Part shown: piece after piece, positions 1 to 7,628 of the stretch | Layout: every line of letters starts with the position of its first letter | Position numbering within the stretch: the first letter of the stretch is position 1 | Assembly: GCA_034678415.1 (NCBI GenBank) | Contig: JAXDBV010000022.1 | Span: 1 to 23,978 of the forward strand | From: JAXDBV01 sp034678415 | GTDB lineage: Bacteria; Bacteroidota; Bacteroidia; Bacteroidales; VadinHA17 | DNA: 23,978 nucleotides | Direction of reading: 5' to 3' | Notes under the pieces: model-generated | What the model was told of the DNA's origin: nothing | Databases searched by the model: none | The model's input: the letters and a program-made list of their open reading frames with translations, nothing else | Made by a program: the position numbers and the translations under genes

Positions 1-2
1 TG

Positions 3-272
3 GTCACCTGCAGTGACGACAAGACAAAAATGTCAGTGGTCCTGGTCAACAGACATCCTGAAAAACAGGTTGATTGTACGATCACCTCCCGGAAGTTGCC
101 ACGGAGCGTGGAGGCTTTCATACTTTCCGGAGATTCGCCGGATGCTTATAATGATATTAATACCCCCGATCGGGTAATTCCTGTAAAGAAACAGGTCTAC
201 ATCAGGAATGGGATGGTTATCATCCCGCCCCATTCCCTGGTCATACTAACCTTTGAACAACCGGCATCCTGA
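3..272 (+). CDS. C-terminal end of a glycoside hydrolase, probably alpha-L-arabinofuranosidase (partial)
   Basis: The frame is open from the left edge of the window, so this is the 3' end of a gene that begins outside it. The ATG at 30 lies inside a continuing frame and is probably not a start. The visible residues contain VVLVNRHPEK, a variable strand region, then a closing stretch with PPHSLVILTFEQ. This matches the C-terminal beta-sandwich of GH51-type arabinofuranosidases, where a 'slvNrhp' strand and a 'pp.Svt.l.l' last strand are typical. The catalytic domain is not visible, so the GH family is an inference. A sulfatase follows on the same strand after a 54-base gap, which suggests a polysaccharide-utilisation context. 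The stop is TGA. Confidence 0.6.
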   Translation, partial: VTCSDDKTKMSVVLVNRHPEKQVDCTITSRKLPRSVEAFILSGDSPDAYNDINTPDRVIPVKKQVYIRNGMVIIPPHSLVILTFEQPAS

Positions 273-326
273 TGCCAGTGTCCGGCTTATGAATTAATCA
301 ACAACATTAGTGAAACCTGTTAAATC

Positions 327-1736
327 ATGAAAGTGTCGCTTAAAATTGGCAGCATCCTGCTCGGTGTTTGTGCTGTACCGAATGCAGGGTACGGTGAACG
401 GCCCAACATCCTCATAATTGTCGCTGATGATTTGGGATGGGGAGATGTGGGATACCATAATCCTGAGATCCTGACCCCCAACATTGACCGGTTGTCGAAG
501 GAAGGCATTGTACTGAACAGGTTCTATTCCGCTCCCATGAGCTCCCCTACCCGGGCAGGATTGATGACAGGACGTTACCAGGACCGGTATGGCTTACGTC
601 ATGTTGTGATACGTCCATGGTTTGATTACGGGCTCGATCCTCAGGAAAAAATCCTTCCTCAGGTGCTGGCAGAAGCAGGCTATAAACATAGGGGCATTAT
701 TGGGAAATGGCATCTCGGGCACTCCAGACCTGAATACCATCCCTTACGGAGAGGCTTTACCTGTTTCTATGGCCATATGAATGGGGCTATCGATTATTTT
801 GACCATACCCGCTCTGGCGAACTGGACTGGCATAAGGGTTTCAAAACATCCTATGACAAAGGTTATTCCACCGACCTTATTACAGGCAAGGCGGTACATT
901 TTATACACCGGTATTATAAACAGTCTCCTTTCTTTCTATATGTGGCATACAATGCCCCTCATTCTCCTCTTCAGGCACAGGATAAATACCTGGTTCAGAA
1001 CGGGTATGATAAAAACAAGCCGGCATTTCAGAACGGACCCGGGAAAGGGAATACCATGCGCCAAACCTTTGCTGCCATGGTCTCCAACCTGGATGCTGGG
1101 ATTGGCGATATTCTCCATACCCTCGAACAATTAAGCATCGCCAACAAAACGATCGTTCTCTTCTTTAGTGATAACGGTGCTGATTTGAGCCTGGGTGGAT
1201 CCAATGGAGAACTCAGGGGAGGAAAACTGACGGAATGGGAAGGAGGAATGAGGGTTCCCGCGATTATCCGATGGCCGGAACAATTAACAGGCGGCTGGGA
1301 ATCCAGCCAGGTTACCGGATGTGTCGACGTTTTACCTACCCTCTGTGATCTGATCGGGTATCAACTGGGTTCAGACATGCGACTTGACGGGATCAGCATA
1401 TCCCCAGTCCTGAAAAAAGAGTCGGGAAGGATTGACAGATATTTGTATCTCGGTTGCGGCACTGTTGTGAACAGTGAATGGAAACTTATTAAACAACACG
1501 CCAAACGAGGCCTTTCCAGAATGGTGATCCATGAAGACCTGTTGTTCTCCATGAGCCTCGATCCCTGCGAGACTGCCAATGTCAGAGATGAGCAAGGTAA
1601 GATCTATCAGGAGTTGCTGGATGTCCTCTCCGTGTATGAATCCATCGAACCGACAATGACTCCCCCTCCGGATCAGAGGCCTGCTGATTTTGTCCCTCCA
1701 AAAGAATGGGACATAAGGCATCACCGGAAAAGGTGA
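327..1736 (+). CDS. Exported Ser-type sulfatase (arylsulfatase B-like, family S1)
   Basis: This 469-residue protein is a formylglycine-dependent sulfate-ester hydrolase, probably acting on sulfated polysaccharide in the periplasm or at the surface. The first ~23 residues look like a signal peptide ending near NAGYG. Metal ligands are expected at D34-D35 (ADDLGWGD) and D282-N283 (FSDNGAD). The activation motif is S72-S-P-T-R76 followed by AGLMTG, so the residue to be converted to formylglycine is Ser, not Cys. Further family landmarks are GKWHLG at 126-131, APH at 210-212 and GGK near 300. The segment GHMNGAIDYFDH resembles arylsulfatase B-type enzymes. Ser-type sulfatases need a radical-SAM maturase (anSME), which is not in this window. 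The gene follows the glycosidase end on the same strand and may be cotranscribed with it. Substrate specificity cannot be read from the sequence. Confidence 0.93.
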   Translation: MKVSLKIGSILLGVCAVPNAGYGERPNILIIVADDLGWGDVGYHNPEILTPNIDRLSKEGIVLNRFYSAPMSSPTRAGLMTGRYQDRYGLRHVVIRPWFDYGLDPQEKILPQVLAEAGYKHRGIIGKWHLGHSRPEYHPLRRGFTCFYGHMNGAIDYFDHTRSGELDWHKGFKTSYDKGYSTDLITGKAVHFIHRYYKQSPFFLYVAYNAPHSPLQAQDKYLVQNGYDKNKPAFQNGPGKGNTMRQTFAAMVSNLDAGIGDILHTLEQLSIANKTIVLFFSDNGADLSLGGSNGELRGGKLTEWEGGMRVPAIIRWPEQLTGGWESSQVTGCVDVLPTLCDLIGYQLGSDMRLDGISISPVLKKESGRIDRYLYLGCGTVVNSEWKLIKQHAKRGLSRMVIHEDLLFSMSLDPCETANVRDEQGKIYQELLDVLSVYESIEPTMTPPPDQRPADFVPPKEWDIRHHRKR

Positions 1737-1789
1737 TCTTGCATTGCAGGATCAACCGGCATCATCCCTTACGGATGCAGAAGGAATAT

Positions 1790-1813
1790 GGATTAACAGC
1801 ATTCCTGTAATCC
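1790..1813. terminator. Stem-loop between convergent genes
   Basis: GGATTA and TAATCC flank CAG/CTG with one bulged A and a five-base loop. The hairpin lies between the convergent stops of the sulfatase and the permease. There is no long T tract on either strand, so its role as a bidirectional terminator is tentative. Confidence 0.35.
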
Positions 1814-1816
1814 ATT

Positions 1817-3058
1817 TCATAACAAGCTCAGATACAGCCAGTATACCAGGATGTTTATCACTGTCATGGGTATGCCTATGGCGGCAAACTCCTGGAACTT
1901 CAGTTTAACCCCTGACTTCTTCTCAGCGTTTTGTATGATGATGATATTGCTTGCCGCCCCGAGGATGAGCAGGTTACCTGCGATGGTGCTGCCTGCAGCG
2001 AGAGCCATCAGTCCTTCATGGTTCATTCCTGTGCCGTCGATCACCGGAAGGTATAGAGCTACCATAGGCACATTGGAAATGAACTGGCTCAGCAGTACGC
2101 TGACGCCCATGATCACCCCGTTCGCGGAAAAGTCAAGATCCATCCCCGACATCAGATCCTGGAAAAACCCGGTGTTCCACACCGCCTGCATCAGCACAAA
2201 CATCGATGCAAAAAACACCAGGGTAGACCAGTCCAGCTTCTTCAGGATAACAAACCTCTTCTTCCCGAAAAGGAGAATCGGCAGTGCCGACAACAGGGCG
2301 ATGTATGTCAGGCGGAACGCCGATCCGTTATGCAGCAGTATCGTCAGCATCTTCAGCAGGATCAATGACAGCAGAATGATAAGTGAGACCTTTGATACAT
2401 TCGCCAGCTGCCGGTCGTGAACCGATGGCTTTAGATGCTTCAGTCGGTTATTCGAGAATTCATGCCGGTAGAAACGTCGGATCAGCCAGTAGGCCATGAA
2501 CAGGTTGATAACCGTTGGAATGAATAGGTATTTCAGGAAGGTGATGAAGGGATTGGATAGCTGTCCCTCCAGGGCTATGAGGAGGTTCTGGGGGTTGCCA
2601 ATAGGGCTCATGGTACTGCCGATGGTGATGGCGAAAGCCAGGGTTATCAGCATGATCCTGGGAGGAATGCCTTGCTGGCGTGCGAGGAGCAGAACCACCG
2701 GTGTGCCGATGATTGCCAGCGTATCGTTCATCAGGATTGCCGAGGCAGTTCCCATACCCAGCAACACAAACAGTATCAGGTGGTTCATGTCGGTGGCCCG
2801 GCGGAACCACCGGTACGACAGGTAGCTCAGATAACCGCTCTCCTCAAGAGCCGTACCCACCACAAACATGCCGAACAGGAAAAGGAGCACATCAATATTG
2901 ATAGCCCGTACCGCCTCCGCCGGTGTCATGTCACCACTGATCAACACCACCAGCGCCCCTCCCAGCATCACGTGCCAGATACCCACACGGAAGCGACCCA
3001 CCTGCCGGATGGCAATCAGCAGGAACACACAACCAAGTATGACAACCGGGAACGGCAT
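1817..3058 (-). CDS. CitMHS/ArsB-like (SLC13-related) ion transporter
   Basis: A 413-residue, highly hydrophobic inner-membrane protein with about eleven predicted membrane segments. It carries the paired signatures of the ion-transporter superfamily that includes ArsB, NhaD, CitMHS and YbiR: MNDTLAIIGTP and GSTMSPIGNPQNLLIA in the first half, and SQFISNVPMVAL and AGNLLILGAASNIIIIQ in the second. The two Asn/Gly/Pro-rich re-entrant motifs usually form the ion and substrate site. I would call it an anion permease or sodium-coupled transporter of the YbiR-like type; the substrate is not determinable. It is divergent from the CaCA exchanger across a 207-base spacer. A TATCTTTG box sits about 17 bases upstream of the start. 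Confidence 0.85.
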   Translation of the reverse strand: MPFPVVILGCVFLLIAIRQVGRFRVGIWHVMLGGALVVLISGDMTPAEAVRAINIDVLLFLFGMFVVGTALEESGYLSYLSYRWFRRATDMNHLILFVLLGMGTASAILMNDTLAIIGTPVVLLLARQQGIPPRIMLITLAFAITIGSTMSPIGNPQNLLIALEGQLSNPFITFLKYLFIPTVINLFMAYWLIRRFYRHEFSNNRLKHLKPSVHDRQLANVSKVSLIILLSLILLKMLTILLHNGSAFRLTYIALLSALPILLFGKKRFVILKKLDWSTLVFFASMFVLMQAVWNTGFFQDLMSGMDLDFSANGVIMGVSVLLSQFISNVPMVALYLPVIDGTGMNHEGLMALAAGSTIAGNLLILGAASNIIIIQNAEKKSGVKLKFQEFAAIGIPMTVINILVYWLYLSLL

Positions 3059-3074
3059 ATGGAAAAATAAACGG

Positions 3075-3082
3075 CAAAGATA
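3075..3082 (-). promoter_or_regulatory. Candidate -7 box (TATCTTTG) of the permease gene
   Basis: Read on the minus strand this is an exact match to the Bacteroidota -7 consensus TAnnTTTG. It would start transcription about ten bases before the permease ATG. No good TTTG-like -33 element is seen 19-21 bases further upstream. Confidence 0.4.
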
Positions 3083-3211
3083 TTTTTTTCCCTCGTAACT
3101 GATTTCCTGAATCGGGAAAACATATTACTGAATCACAAACTGACCTGGTGATTTAAAACACCCTGCCGGTAAATAGAGTCATTTCAAAGGAATGTTTAAC
3201 GGCTTCTTTCC

Positions 3212-3219
3212 TATATTTG
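3212..3219 (+). promoter_or_regulatory. Candidate -7 box (TATATTTG) of the CaCA exchanger gene
   Basis: Exact match to TAnnTTTG on the plus strand, 46 bases before the exchanger ATG, with GGAGG at 3246-3250 between them. The expected -33 position is not TTTG-like, so this rests on one box. Confidence 0.4.
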
Positions 3220-3265
3220 TTACAGTATTTCTGAGATATTTCAACGGAGGCAACCCGCACACGCA

Positions 3266-4360
3266 ATGACCCTGTTACTTTTTTTTACCGGTCTTTTATT
3301 TCTGATAGGAGGTGCAGAACTCCTTGTACGGGGGGCATCACGACTGGCAACGGAGGCAGGTGTTTCAAAGCTGGTCATCGGGCTGACCGTCGTCGCATAC
3401 GGTACCAGCTTCCCCGAACTGATGATCAGTACTGTGTCAAGCATGCAGGGGAAGGCTGATATTGCGCTGGGTAACGTGGTGGGCAGCAATATTTTCAATA
3501 TACTTTTTATCCTGGGCTTATCCGCGGTGATCCTTCCCCTGTCTATTTCACGACAGCTTGTTCGTCTGGATGTGCCCGTGATGATGGGCGTTTCTATTCT
3601 TCTTCTCCTCATGGCCCTCAACGGCACCATCAGCCGGCTGGAAGGAACATTCCTGGTGATCCTGGGGGCATTATATTCCTGGTGGCAGATCAGGATCGGA
3701 AGGGAGGACAGGGAAAAAAACGGACAGAACCGGTCTGCTCCTGAAGGGAGAAAGAGGATCGTTAAAACGATAGTGATCAATATCCTGTGGGTGGTCATTG
3801 GACTGGTCATGCTTGTAGCCGGGTCGGGATGGCTTGTCGACGGAGTGGTATATATGGCGCGGTCTCTGGGTGTGAGTGAACTCTTCATCGCCCTGGTCGT
3901 CGTGGCGGCCGGCACCTCCCTGCCTGAAGCCGCCACATCCATTGTCGCTGCGATAAGAAAGGAAAGAGATATTGCCGTTGGCAACATCATCGGCAGCAAT
4001 ATATTCAACATTTTATTTGTGCTTGGTTTCTCGGGACTGTTCGCTTCAGAAACCTTGCAGGTCAATCCTGCCGCGCTCAGTTTCGACATCCCGTTCATGA
4101 CCGCCGCGACCTTCGCCTGCCTGCCGATATTCTTTACAGGCTTTCGTATCGCCCGCTGGGAAGGGGCTTTGTTCCTGCTCTATTACATAGCCTATATCGT
4201 ATATCTTATGTTGACCGCCAGCCGGCACGATGTGTTATACCTGGTGGATGCTATCCTTTTCTTGTTCATCCTGCCGATCACTGTCATTACTCTTCTGCTA
4301 ACCACGCTTCATGCTGTCCGCAAGCAAAGAAATACACCAGGCAACGGCAGAACGGGATGA
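3266..4360 (+). CDS. Calcium/sodium antiporter, CaCA family (YrbG-like)
   Basis: A 364-residue inner-membrane exchanger of the Ca2+:cation antiporter family, normally driving Ca2+ efflux with Na+ or H+. Both internal alpha repeats are complete. Repeat 1 has GTSFPE at 46-51 and GNVVGSN at 69-75; repeat 2 has GTSLPE at 216-221 and GNIIGSN at 239-245. These carry the ion-coordinating Glu and Asn residues. A charged cytoplasmic loop at about 143-167 separates the halves. After the usual ten segments there is an extra hydrophobic stretch at about 328-350 and a basic tail. The ATG at 3266 is preceded by GGAGG, though at a long 15-base spacing. Family assignment is secure; ion specificity is inferred. 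Confidence 0.93.
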   Translation: MTLLLFFTGLLFLIGGAELLVRGASRLATEAGVSKLVIGLTVVAYGTSFPELMISTVSSMQGKADIALGNVVGSNIFNILFILGLSAVILPLSISRQLVRLDVPVMMGVSILLLLMALNGTISRLEGTFLVILGALYSWWQIRIGREDREKNGQNRSAPEGRKRIVKTIVINILWVVIGLVMLVAGSGWLVDGVVYMARSLGVSELFIALVVVAAGTSLPEAATSIVAAIRKERDIAVGNIIGSNIFNILFVLGFSGLFASETLQVNPAALSFDIPFMTAATFACLPIFFTGFRIARWEGALFLLYYIAYIVYLMLTASRHDVLYLVDAILFLFILPITVITLLLTTLHAVRKQRNTPGNGRTG

Positions 4361-4467
4361 CAAGTAGCAACTGTTGAATAAATAATCGCGGTGTTTATAA
4401 GTTCATCATCTATAGCCTGACACCTGCCGGTTTATCATCTATTCTTGCATCTTCATATCCCCGGAGA

Positions 4468-5631
4468 ATGAAGTATGATATGAAAGAACCGGTAAGACTG
4501 AGCCTGTTCTATTTCCTGTTGTATGCCACCTTCGCTTCGTGGACGACCCTTTTTAATGTCCACCTGGAAAGAATAGGGTTCAGCGGCTTGCAGATAGGTA
4601 CCATCAATGCAGTATATATCTCGCTGGGGACATTTGTTGTTCCTCTCCTGGGTATTCTTGCTGACCGGTTCGGTGGTAACCGCGTGCTCCTCCTCCTCAC
4701 CTTCTTCAGCGCCATCACCATCCTGATGGTCGGACAGACCACTTCATATGGTCTCATCCTTCTGCTGATTTTCTTCATATCATTCCTTCAGTAGCCCATG
4801 GGGTCGGTGATCGACGGGATGACCATCGATTATGTCAGGAACGGGAACGGATTTTCCTACGGACAATACCGTTTGTGGGGCTCGGCCGGTTATGCTGTGG
4901 GAGCGCTTATCATCGATTTCCTTGCACAAAACAATACATTCATCATCTTCAGCATCGCTGCCATCCTCTTCGGGATCATTTTCATTGTCAACCTGGCAAC
5001 TATGCCTCCCCGCCCGGTGAAAGGGTGGGGACTTGTCAACTACCAGAGCATGGGTATCTTCTTCAGGAACGGGAAACTGTTTGTACTGCTCGTGCTGCTG
5101 TTCTTCTTCGGTATCAGCACGGCGCCGGTACAGTCCTTTATCAACCTGTATTTTGCGGAGCTGGGCTGCGACAACCGCCTGATCGGCTGGGCCTTCTTTG
5201 TCTAGGCCGCCTTTGAAATACCCTTTTTCCTGTTTGGCGTTCGTATGGTGCATAAGAGGCGGGCTGAATGGGTGATCGTACTGGCCATGGCTGTTACCAT
5301 CCTGAGAATGGTGGCCTACGGATATATCCGGAATCCGTATCTTGCCCTTCCGGTAGGAATATTCCACGGTTTTACCATTTCGATATTTCTTGTCGGCGTG
5401 GTGGAATATGTCCAGTCGCACACCCCTTCACACCTCCGCACCACAGGACAGGCTATCTTCTGGGCATTTTACTTCGGGGCTGGAATGATGGCAGGAAATA
5501 TTTGGGTAGGATACCTGATCGACCGGGTGGGTATGCTCAAAACCATGCACGTGGAAGCAGCCTGCGCATGCATGGTGTTACTGGCAGTATTATTTTTCTT
5601 CCGACGGTCAACCACGGTTTCCGGGAGTTAA
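4468..5631 (+). pseudogene. MFS transporter interrupted by two in-frame TAG codons
   Basis: One unbroken frame of 387 codons encodes a complete MFS_1-like (HcaT/LacY-related) permease except for TAG at 4792-4794 (codon 109) and TAG at 5203-5205 (codon 246). The three pieces (108, 136 and 141 codons) read as consecutive parts of one 12-segment transporter. The first has a loop-2 type motif, LADRFGGNR. The second has DYVRNGNGFSYGQYRLWGS, the conserved cytoplasmic region after segment 4 of this family. The third resumes with AAFEIPFFLFGVR. No frameshift is visible. An ATG lies three bases after the first TAG, so reinitiation there is possible. TAG is a genuine stop elsewhere in the window, so a young pseudogene is the simplest reading; readthrough, split translation or sequence error are alternatives. 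Start may be 4468 or the in-frame ATG at 4480. Confidence 0.75.
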
Positions 5632-5907
5632 TGTGTACACTGTGCCCCGCCAGGCATGGGAATAATGTCACGGGAAATACACCATAGTTTTAACTCCTGC
5701 GCGCGGATATTCAACGGATGTGCTCCTGGGAAGGCCACCCTGTGTACAATTTGCTGCCTCGTTGATCCGGCGGTACACAGTTCATCATACAGCATTCATA
5801 CACCGGGTGCAGGATAACAGCCCGGTAAAAGGAAACGCGAAAACGCGGGAAAGGGATGCCCCTTGAGCCTTTTCAGAAGCCTCCGCGGGTTGTCCTGTGG
5901 ACGGGCG
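5632..5907. other. Intergenic gap between convergent transporter frame and methyltransferase-like gene
   Basis: No supported gene. It contains a short GC-only hairpin, CGCG-AAAA-CGCG at 5836-5847, without a following T tract, and no recognisable promoter is needed because the flanking genes converge here. Confidence 0.4.
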
Positions 5908-6441
5908 TCAGAAAACAAATGGTATGAACATTTTTGTTTCTTTCATATAACGGCTATAGTCATCACCGAAACGCACCCGCATTTCTTTTTCCTCCATCCT
6001 TGCCGTTATTACCAGGGCGATGATGTTTATTCCTGCCAGGAGGAGCTGCCATAAGCCAGGCCGTTTCAGCATAATGCCCACTCCCAGCAAAAAAAGGGAG
6101 AGATACATAGGATGGCGGATGTAATGATATATGCCGTTGGTAACCAGACAGACAGTCTTTTCGAAATTATCCTCGGGTTTTCCCTCGCGACGGAGAAGAA
6201 CAACACCGGCAACCACCGGGTAAACAGAAAGACAGAGAAAGAACCAGGAGAACAACTGTTTAGTACTCAATGGATCTTTGAACCAATAGGGATAGTTTAA
6301 TAAACAAAGGATCAGGATACATTCAAATGCAAAAAATCGTGCAATACCATGGTATCGTTTGTCTTTTAATGAGATATGCCACGACAGGAAAGCCAGTAGA
6401 ACCGTCCCCGCACACAGGATGATCAGCTGAGTGGTATTCAT
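5908..6441 (-). CDS. Isoprenylcysteine carboxyl methyltransferase (ICMT)-family membrane protein
   Basis: A 177-residue integral membrane protein with about four to five membrane segments. The C-terminal half has the ICMT/phospholipid-methyltransferase signature: GIYHYIRHPMYLSL, followed by a hydrophobic pair and then ARMEEKEMRVRFGDDYSRYMKET split across the cytoplasmic end. In this family the RHPxY element and the downstream E-E-x-x-L/M-x-x-x-F-G-x-x-Y element bind S-adenosylmethionine. Bacteria do not generally prenylate proteins, so the real substrate is unknown; a lipid or small hydrophobic molecule is plausible. I chose the ATG at 6441 (MNTTQLI). An ATG 54 bases upstream would add 18 residues that do not look like part of the fold. 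The gene stands alone, convergent with the broken MFS gene. Confidence 0.8.
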   Translation of the reverse strand: MNTTQLIILCAGTVLLAFLSWHISLKDKRYHGIARFFAFECILILCLLNYPYWFKDPLSTKQLFSWFFLCLSVYPVVAGVVLLRREGKPEDNFEKTVCLVTNGIYHYIRHPMYLSLFLLGVGIMLKRPGLWQLLLAGINIIALVITARMEEKEMRVRFGDDYSRYMKETKMFIPFVF

Positions 6442-6614
6442 AAGTGATGTTTTGGTAACCAGGCAGTGCCAAGCACAGCGGTGAAAAATAATCAAATATT
6501 ACGGTGATAGTAAAAGAAAACCCCGGTATTTTTGGTTGATGTATTCATCCGTTTCAGTATTGTTGCAGGGCCTATGGGGCAGATCTTTTGCGGGCTGGTC
6601 CGCGCCCCTTATAC

Positions 6615-6941
6615 TTATTCCTTTATCATGGTGAGCAGCATCCTGAACTTCTTAACAGCCCTGACGGCGTGCGGCACGTTTGCCGGCATGATGATGCTTT
6701 TCCCTGACCCGACACGGTAAGGTTTCCCGTTGATGAGGATCTCCGCCTCGCCGTCAATTACCTGTACGAGAGCATCAAAGGGGGTGGTGTGTTCACTCAG
6801 CTCCTGTCCCTCATCAAAAGCGAACAGGGTTATATTACCCGCTGCTTTCTGGATCACTCTCTTGCTTACAACCGCATTTGATCCATAAGAAGCCTTGTCG
6901 TTGAAATCAAATACTTCAGAATGATGAATCTGGTCGATCAT
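6615..6941 (-). CDS. Small single-domain cupin protein
   Basis: A 108-residue cytoplasmic protein made of one cupin beta-barrel. Cupin motif 1 is reduced: it has E50-H51-TTPFDALVQVIDG-E65 in place of HxH. Motif 2 is GSGKSIIMPANVPHAV with P86 and H91. One His in each motif plus a Glu could still hold a metal ion. Proteins of this kind are common in anaerobic Bacteroidota, and their function is mostly unassigned. The gene is monocistronic by position, with a strong promoter match of its own immediately upstream. A catalytic role cannot be claimed. Confidence 0.85.
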   Translation of the reverse strand: MIDQIHHSEVFDFNDKASYGSNAVVSKRVIQKAAGNITLFAFDEGQELSEHTTPFDALVQVIDGEAEILINGKPYRVGSGKSIIMPANVPHAVRAVKKFRMLLTMIKE

Positions 6942-6963
6942 ATCAAAAGGTTTTCGTTCAGAA

Positions 6964-6995
6964 CAAAGATAACGGAAAGGTTTGAGTTGTCCAAT
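6964..6995 (-). promoter_or_regulatory. Promoter of the cupin gene (ATTG-N20-TATCTTTG)
   Basis: On the minus strand, ATTG at 6995-6992 is followed after 20 bases by TATCTTTG at 6971-6964. This fits the Bacteroidota TTTG-N19-21-TAnnTTTG consensus with a single mismatch. The start site would fall roughly 15 bases before the ATG at 6941. Confidence 0.58.
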
Positions 6996-7043
6996 GCAGT
7001 ATGAACGACTGATGGAAGGAGAGGATCTTTCCCCTTTTGAATG

Positions 7044-7098
7044 GAACAGGCCTACGGGGAAAGCTGTGTACGGTATTGCCCGGTTAAAAGGCCTGTTC
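7044..7098. repeat. Perfect 9-bp inverted repeat GAACAGGCC / GGCCTGTTC
   Basis: The arms at 7044-7052 and 7090-7098 are exact reverse complements separated by 37 bases. The inner segment has a further small pairing, CGG with CCG around TATTGC. It starts two bases beyond the T tract of the small-RNA terminator, so it may be part of a longer RNA or an independent DNA element. Confidence 0.5.
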
Positions 7099-7099
7099 T

Positions 7100-7133
7100 A
7101 AAAAGACAAGGGCTGACTGAATCGCCAACCCTT
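7100..7133 (-). terminator. Intrinsic terminator of the candidate small RNA
   Basis: Minus-strand stem of ten pairs (arms 7133-7124 and 7117-7108, two wobble pairs), six-base loop, then GTC and five T at 7104-7100. Confidence 0.65.
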
Positions 7134-7195
7134 ACCTTATAAAATAACCTAAAACCACGAGAAGGGACATACGACTGTGGTATATAATCCCTTAA
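7100..7195 (-). ncRNA. Candidate small RNA or transcription attenuator (~95 nt)
   Basis: On the minus strand a TATATTTG box (7208-7201) precedes a stretch with two consecutive hairpins and a T run. Hairpin 1 pairs AAGGGA with TCCCTT and ATAC with GTAT inside it. Hairpin 2 is a ten-pair stem AAGGGTTGGC / GTCAGCCCTT with a six-base loop, followed by GTCTTTTT: a good intrinsic terminator. The 3' arm of hairpin 1 (CCCTT) could instead pair with the 5' arm of hairpin 2 (AAGGG), so the terminator and an antiterminator are mutually exclusive. It is separated from groEL by groEL's own terminator, and the cupin gene downstream has its own promoter. That favours a free-standing RNA, but a leader acting on the cupin gene is possible. 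I do not recognise it as 6S, SRP, tmRNA or RNase P RNA. Confidence 0.5.
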
Positions 7196-7200
7196 CGCTA

Positions 7201-7208
7201 CAAATATA
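7201..7208 (-). promoter_or_regulatory. Candidate -7 box (TATATTTG) of the small RNA
   Basis: Exact TAnnTTTG match on the minus strand in a very AT-rich stretch. The -33 region reads only TGTT or similar at the right spacing, so the match rests on the -7 box and on the hairpin/terminator that follows. Confidence 0.5.
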
Positions 7209-7570
7209 AGAATATTAAATGTAAATATAACATTTAATAATTCTTTTTCCTGTATTATGTTTCTGTCGAGGATGGGAATACGGGGGAAGCAGAACAAAAA
7301 TATGCATAAATGAGCTGTTTGTATTATGTATGTTGCTATCAATCAGATGGATAATTCTGTTCCGGCAATTCTTTTTCACAATTTCAAACCGTCAGGGTAT
7401 AAAGTTTTCCTGTTTTCATAGTTCCTGGGGGCGAGGCGAATCCCGTGTGATGTATCCCGGATATTTTTCGGGCAAATGGCTGGAAGGGGCATCATAACGC
7501 AATATTGTGTTTCCTTGTTTTATCTGTCGGTTTGTCAAATGATTTGAATTGTTCCGTTTTCTGTCGTCAA

Positions 7571-7607
7571 TAAAAAAGCCCTTCCGGCCGGAGCCATGGA
7601 AGGGCTT
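7571..7607 (-). terminator. Intrinsic terminator of groES-groEL
   Basis: On the minus strand AAGCCCTTCC and GGAAGGGCTT form a perfect ten-pair stem with a twelve-base loop, running directly into a T-rich tail (TTTTTATTG). It begins 22 bases after the groEL stop. The plus strand lacks a T run, so it serves the chaperonin operon. Confidence 0.9.
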
Positions 7608-7628
7608 GAATGGTATAATGGTGGACTC

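Larger units (their letters stand above)
6942..7628. other. 687-base gap between groEL and the cupin gene
   Basis: No convincing protein gene is present; the longest open frame (minus, 7342-7052) has no family features and cuts through RNA-like structure. From right to left the gap holds the groEL terminator (7571-7607), a roughly 360-base stretch with no clear feature, the promoter-hairpin-terminator unit of a candidate small RNA (7208-7100), a long 9-bp inverted repeat (7044-7098) and the cupin promoter. Confidence 0.6.

Noticed and set aside
1851..2420. Plus-strand open frame opposite the permease
   Set aside because: It is antisense to conserved transporter motifs and has no domain of its own.
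3241..4098. Long minus-strand open frame opposite the CaCA exchanger
   Set aside because: The plus strand carries both complete alpha repeats of the exchanger; the opposite frame is a shadow with no recognisable domain.
4792..5205. General reassignment of TAG to an amino acid in this organism
   Set aside because: Three well-supported genes end in TAG (at 12069-12071, 21726-21728 and 22609-22611), so TAG acts as stop; only the transporter is interrupted.
5836..5847. CGCG-AAAA-CGCG hairpin as a terminator
   Set aside because: Only four pairs and no T tract on either strand.
7100..7195. Identification of the small RNA as 6S or SRP RNA
   Set aside because: The ~95-base span is short for 6S and lacks its long closing stem with a central bubble, and the SRP Alu-like or domain IV GGAA-type loop is absent.
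7052..7342. Minus-strand open frame of 96 codons in the groEL-cupin gap
   Set aside because: It has no family features and runs through the promoter, both hairpins and the terminator of the candidate small RNA, which better explain the sequence.
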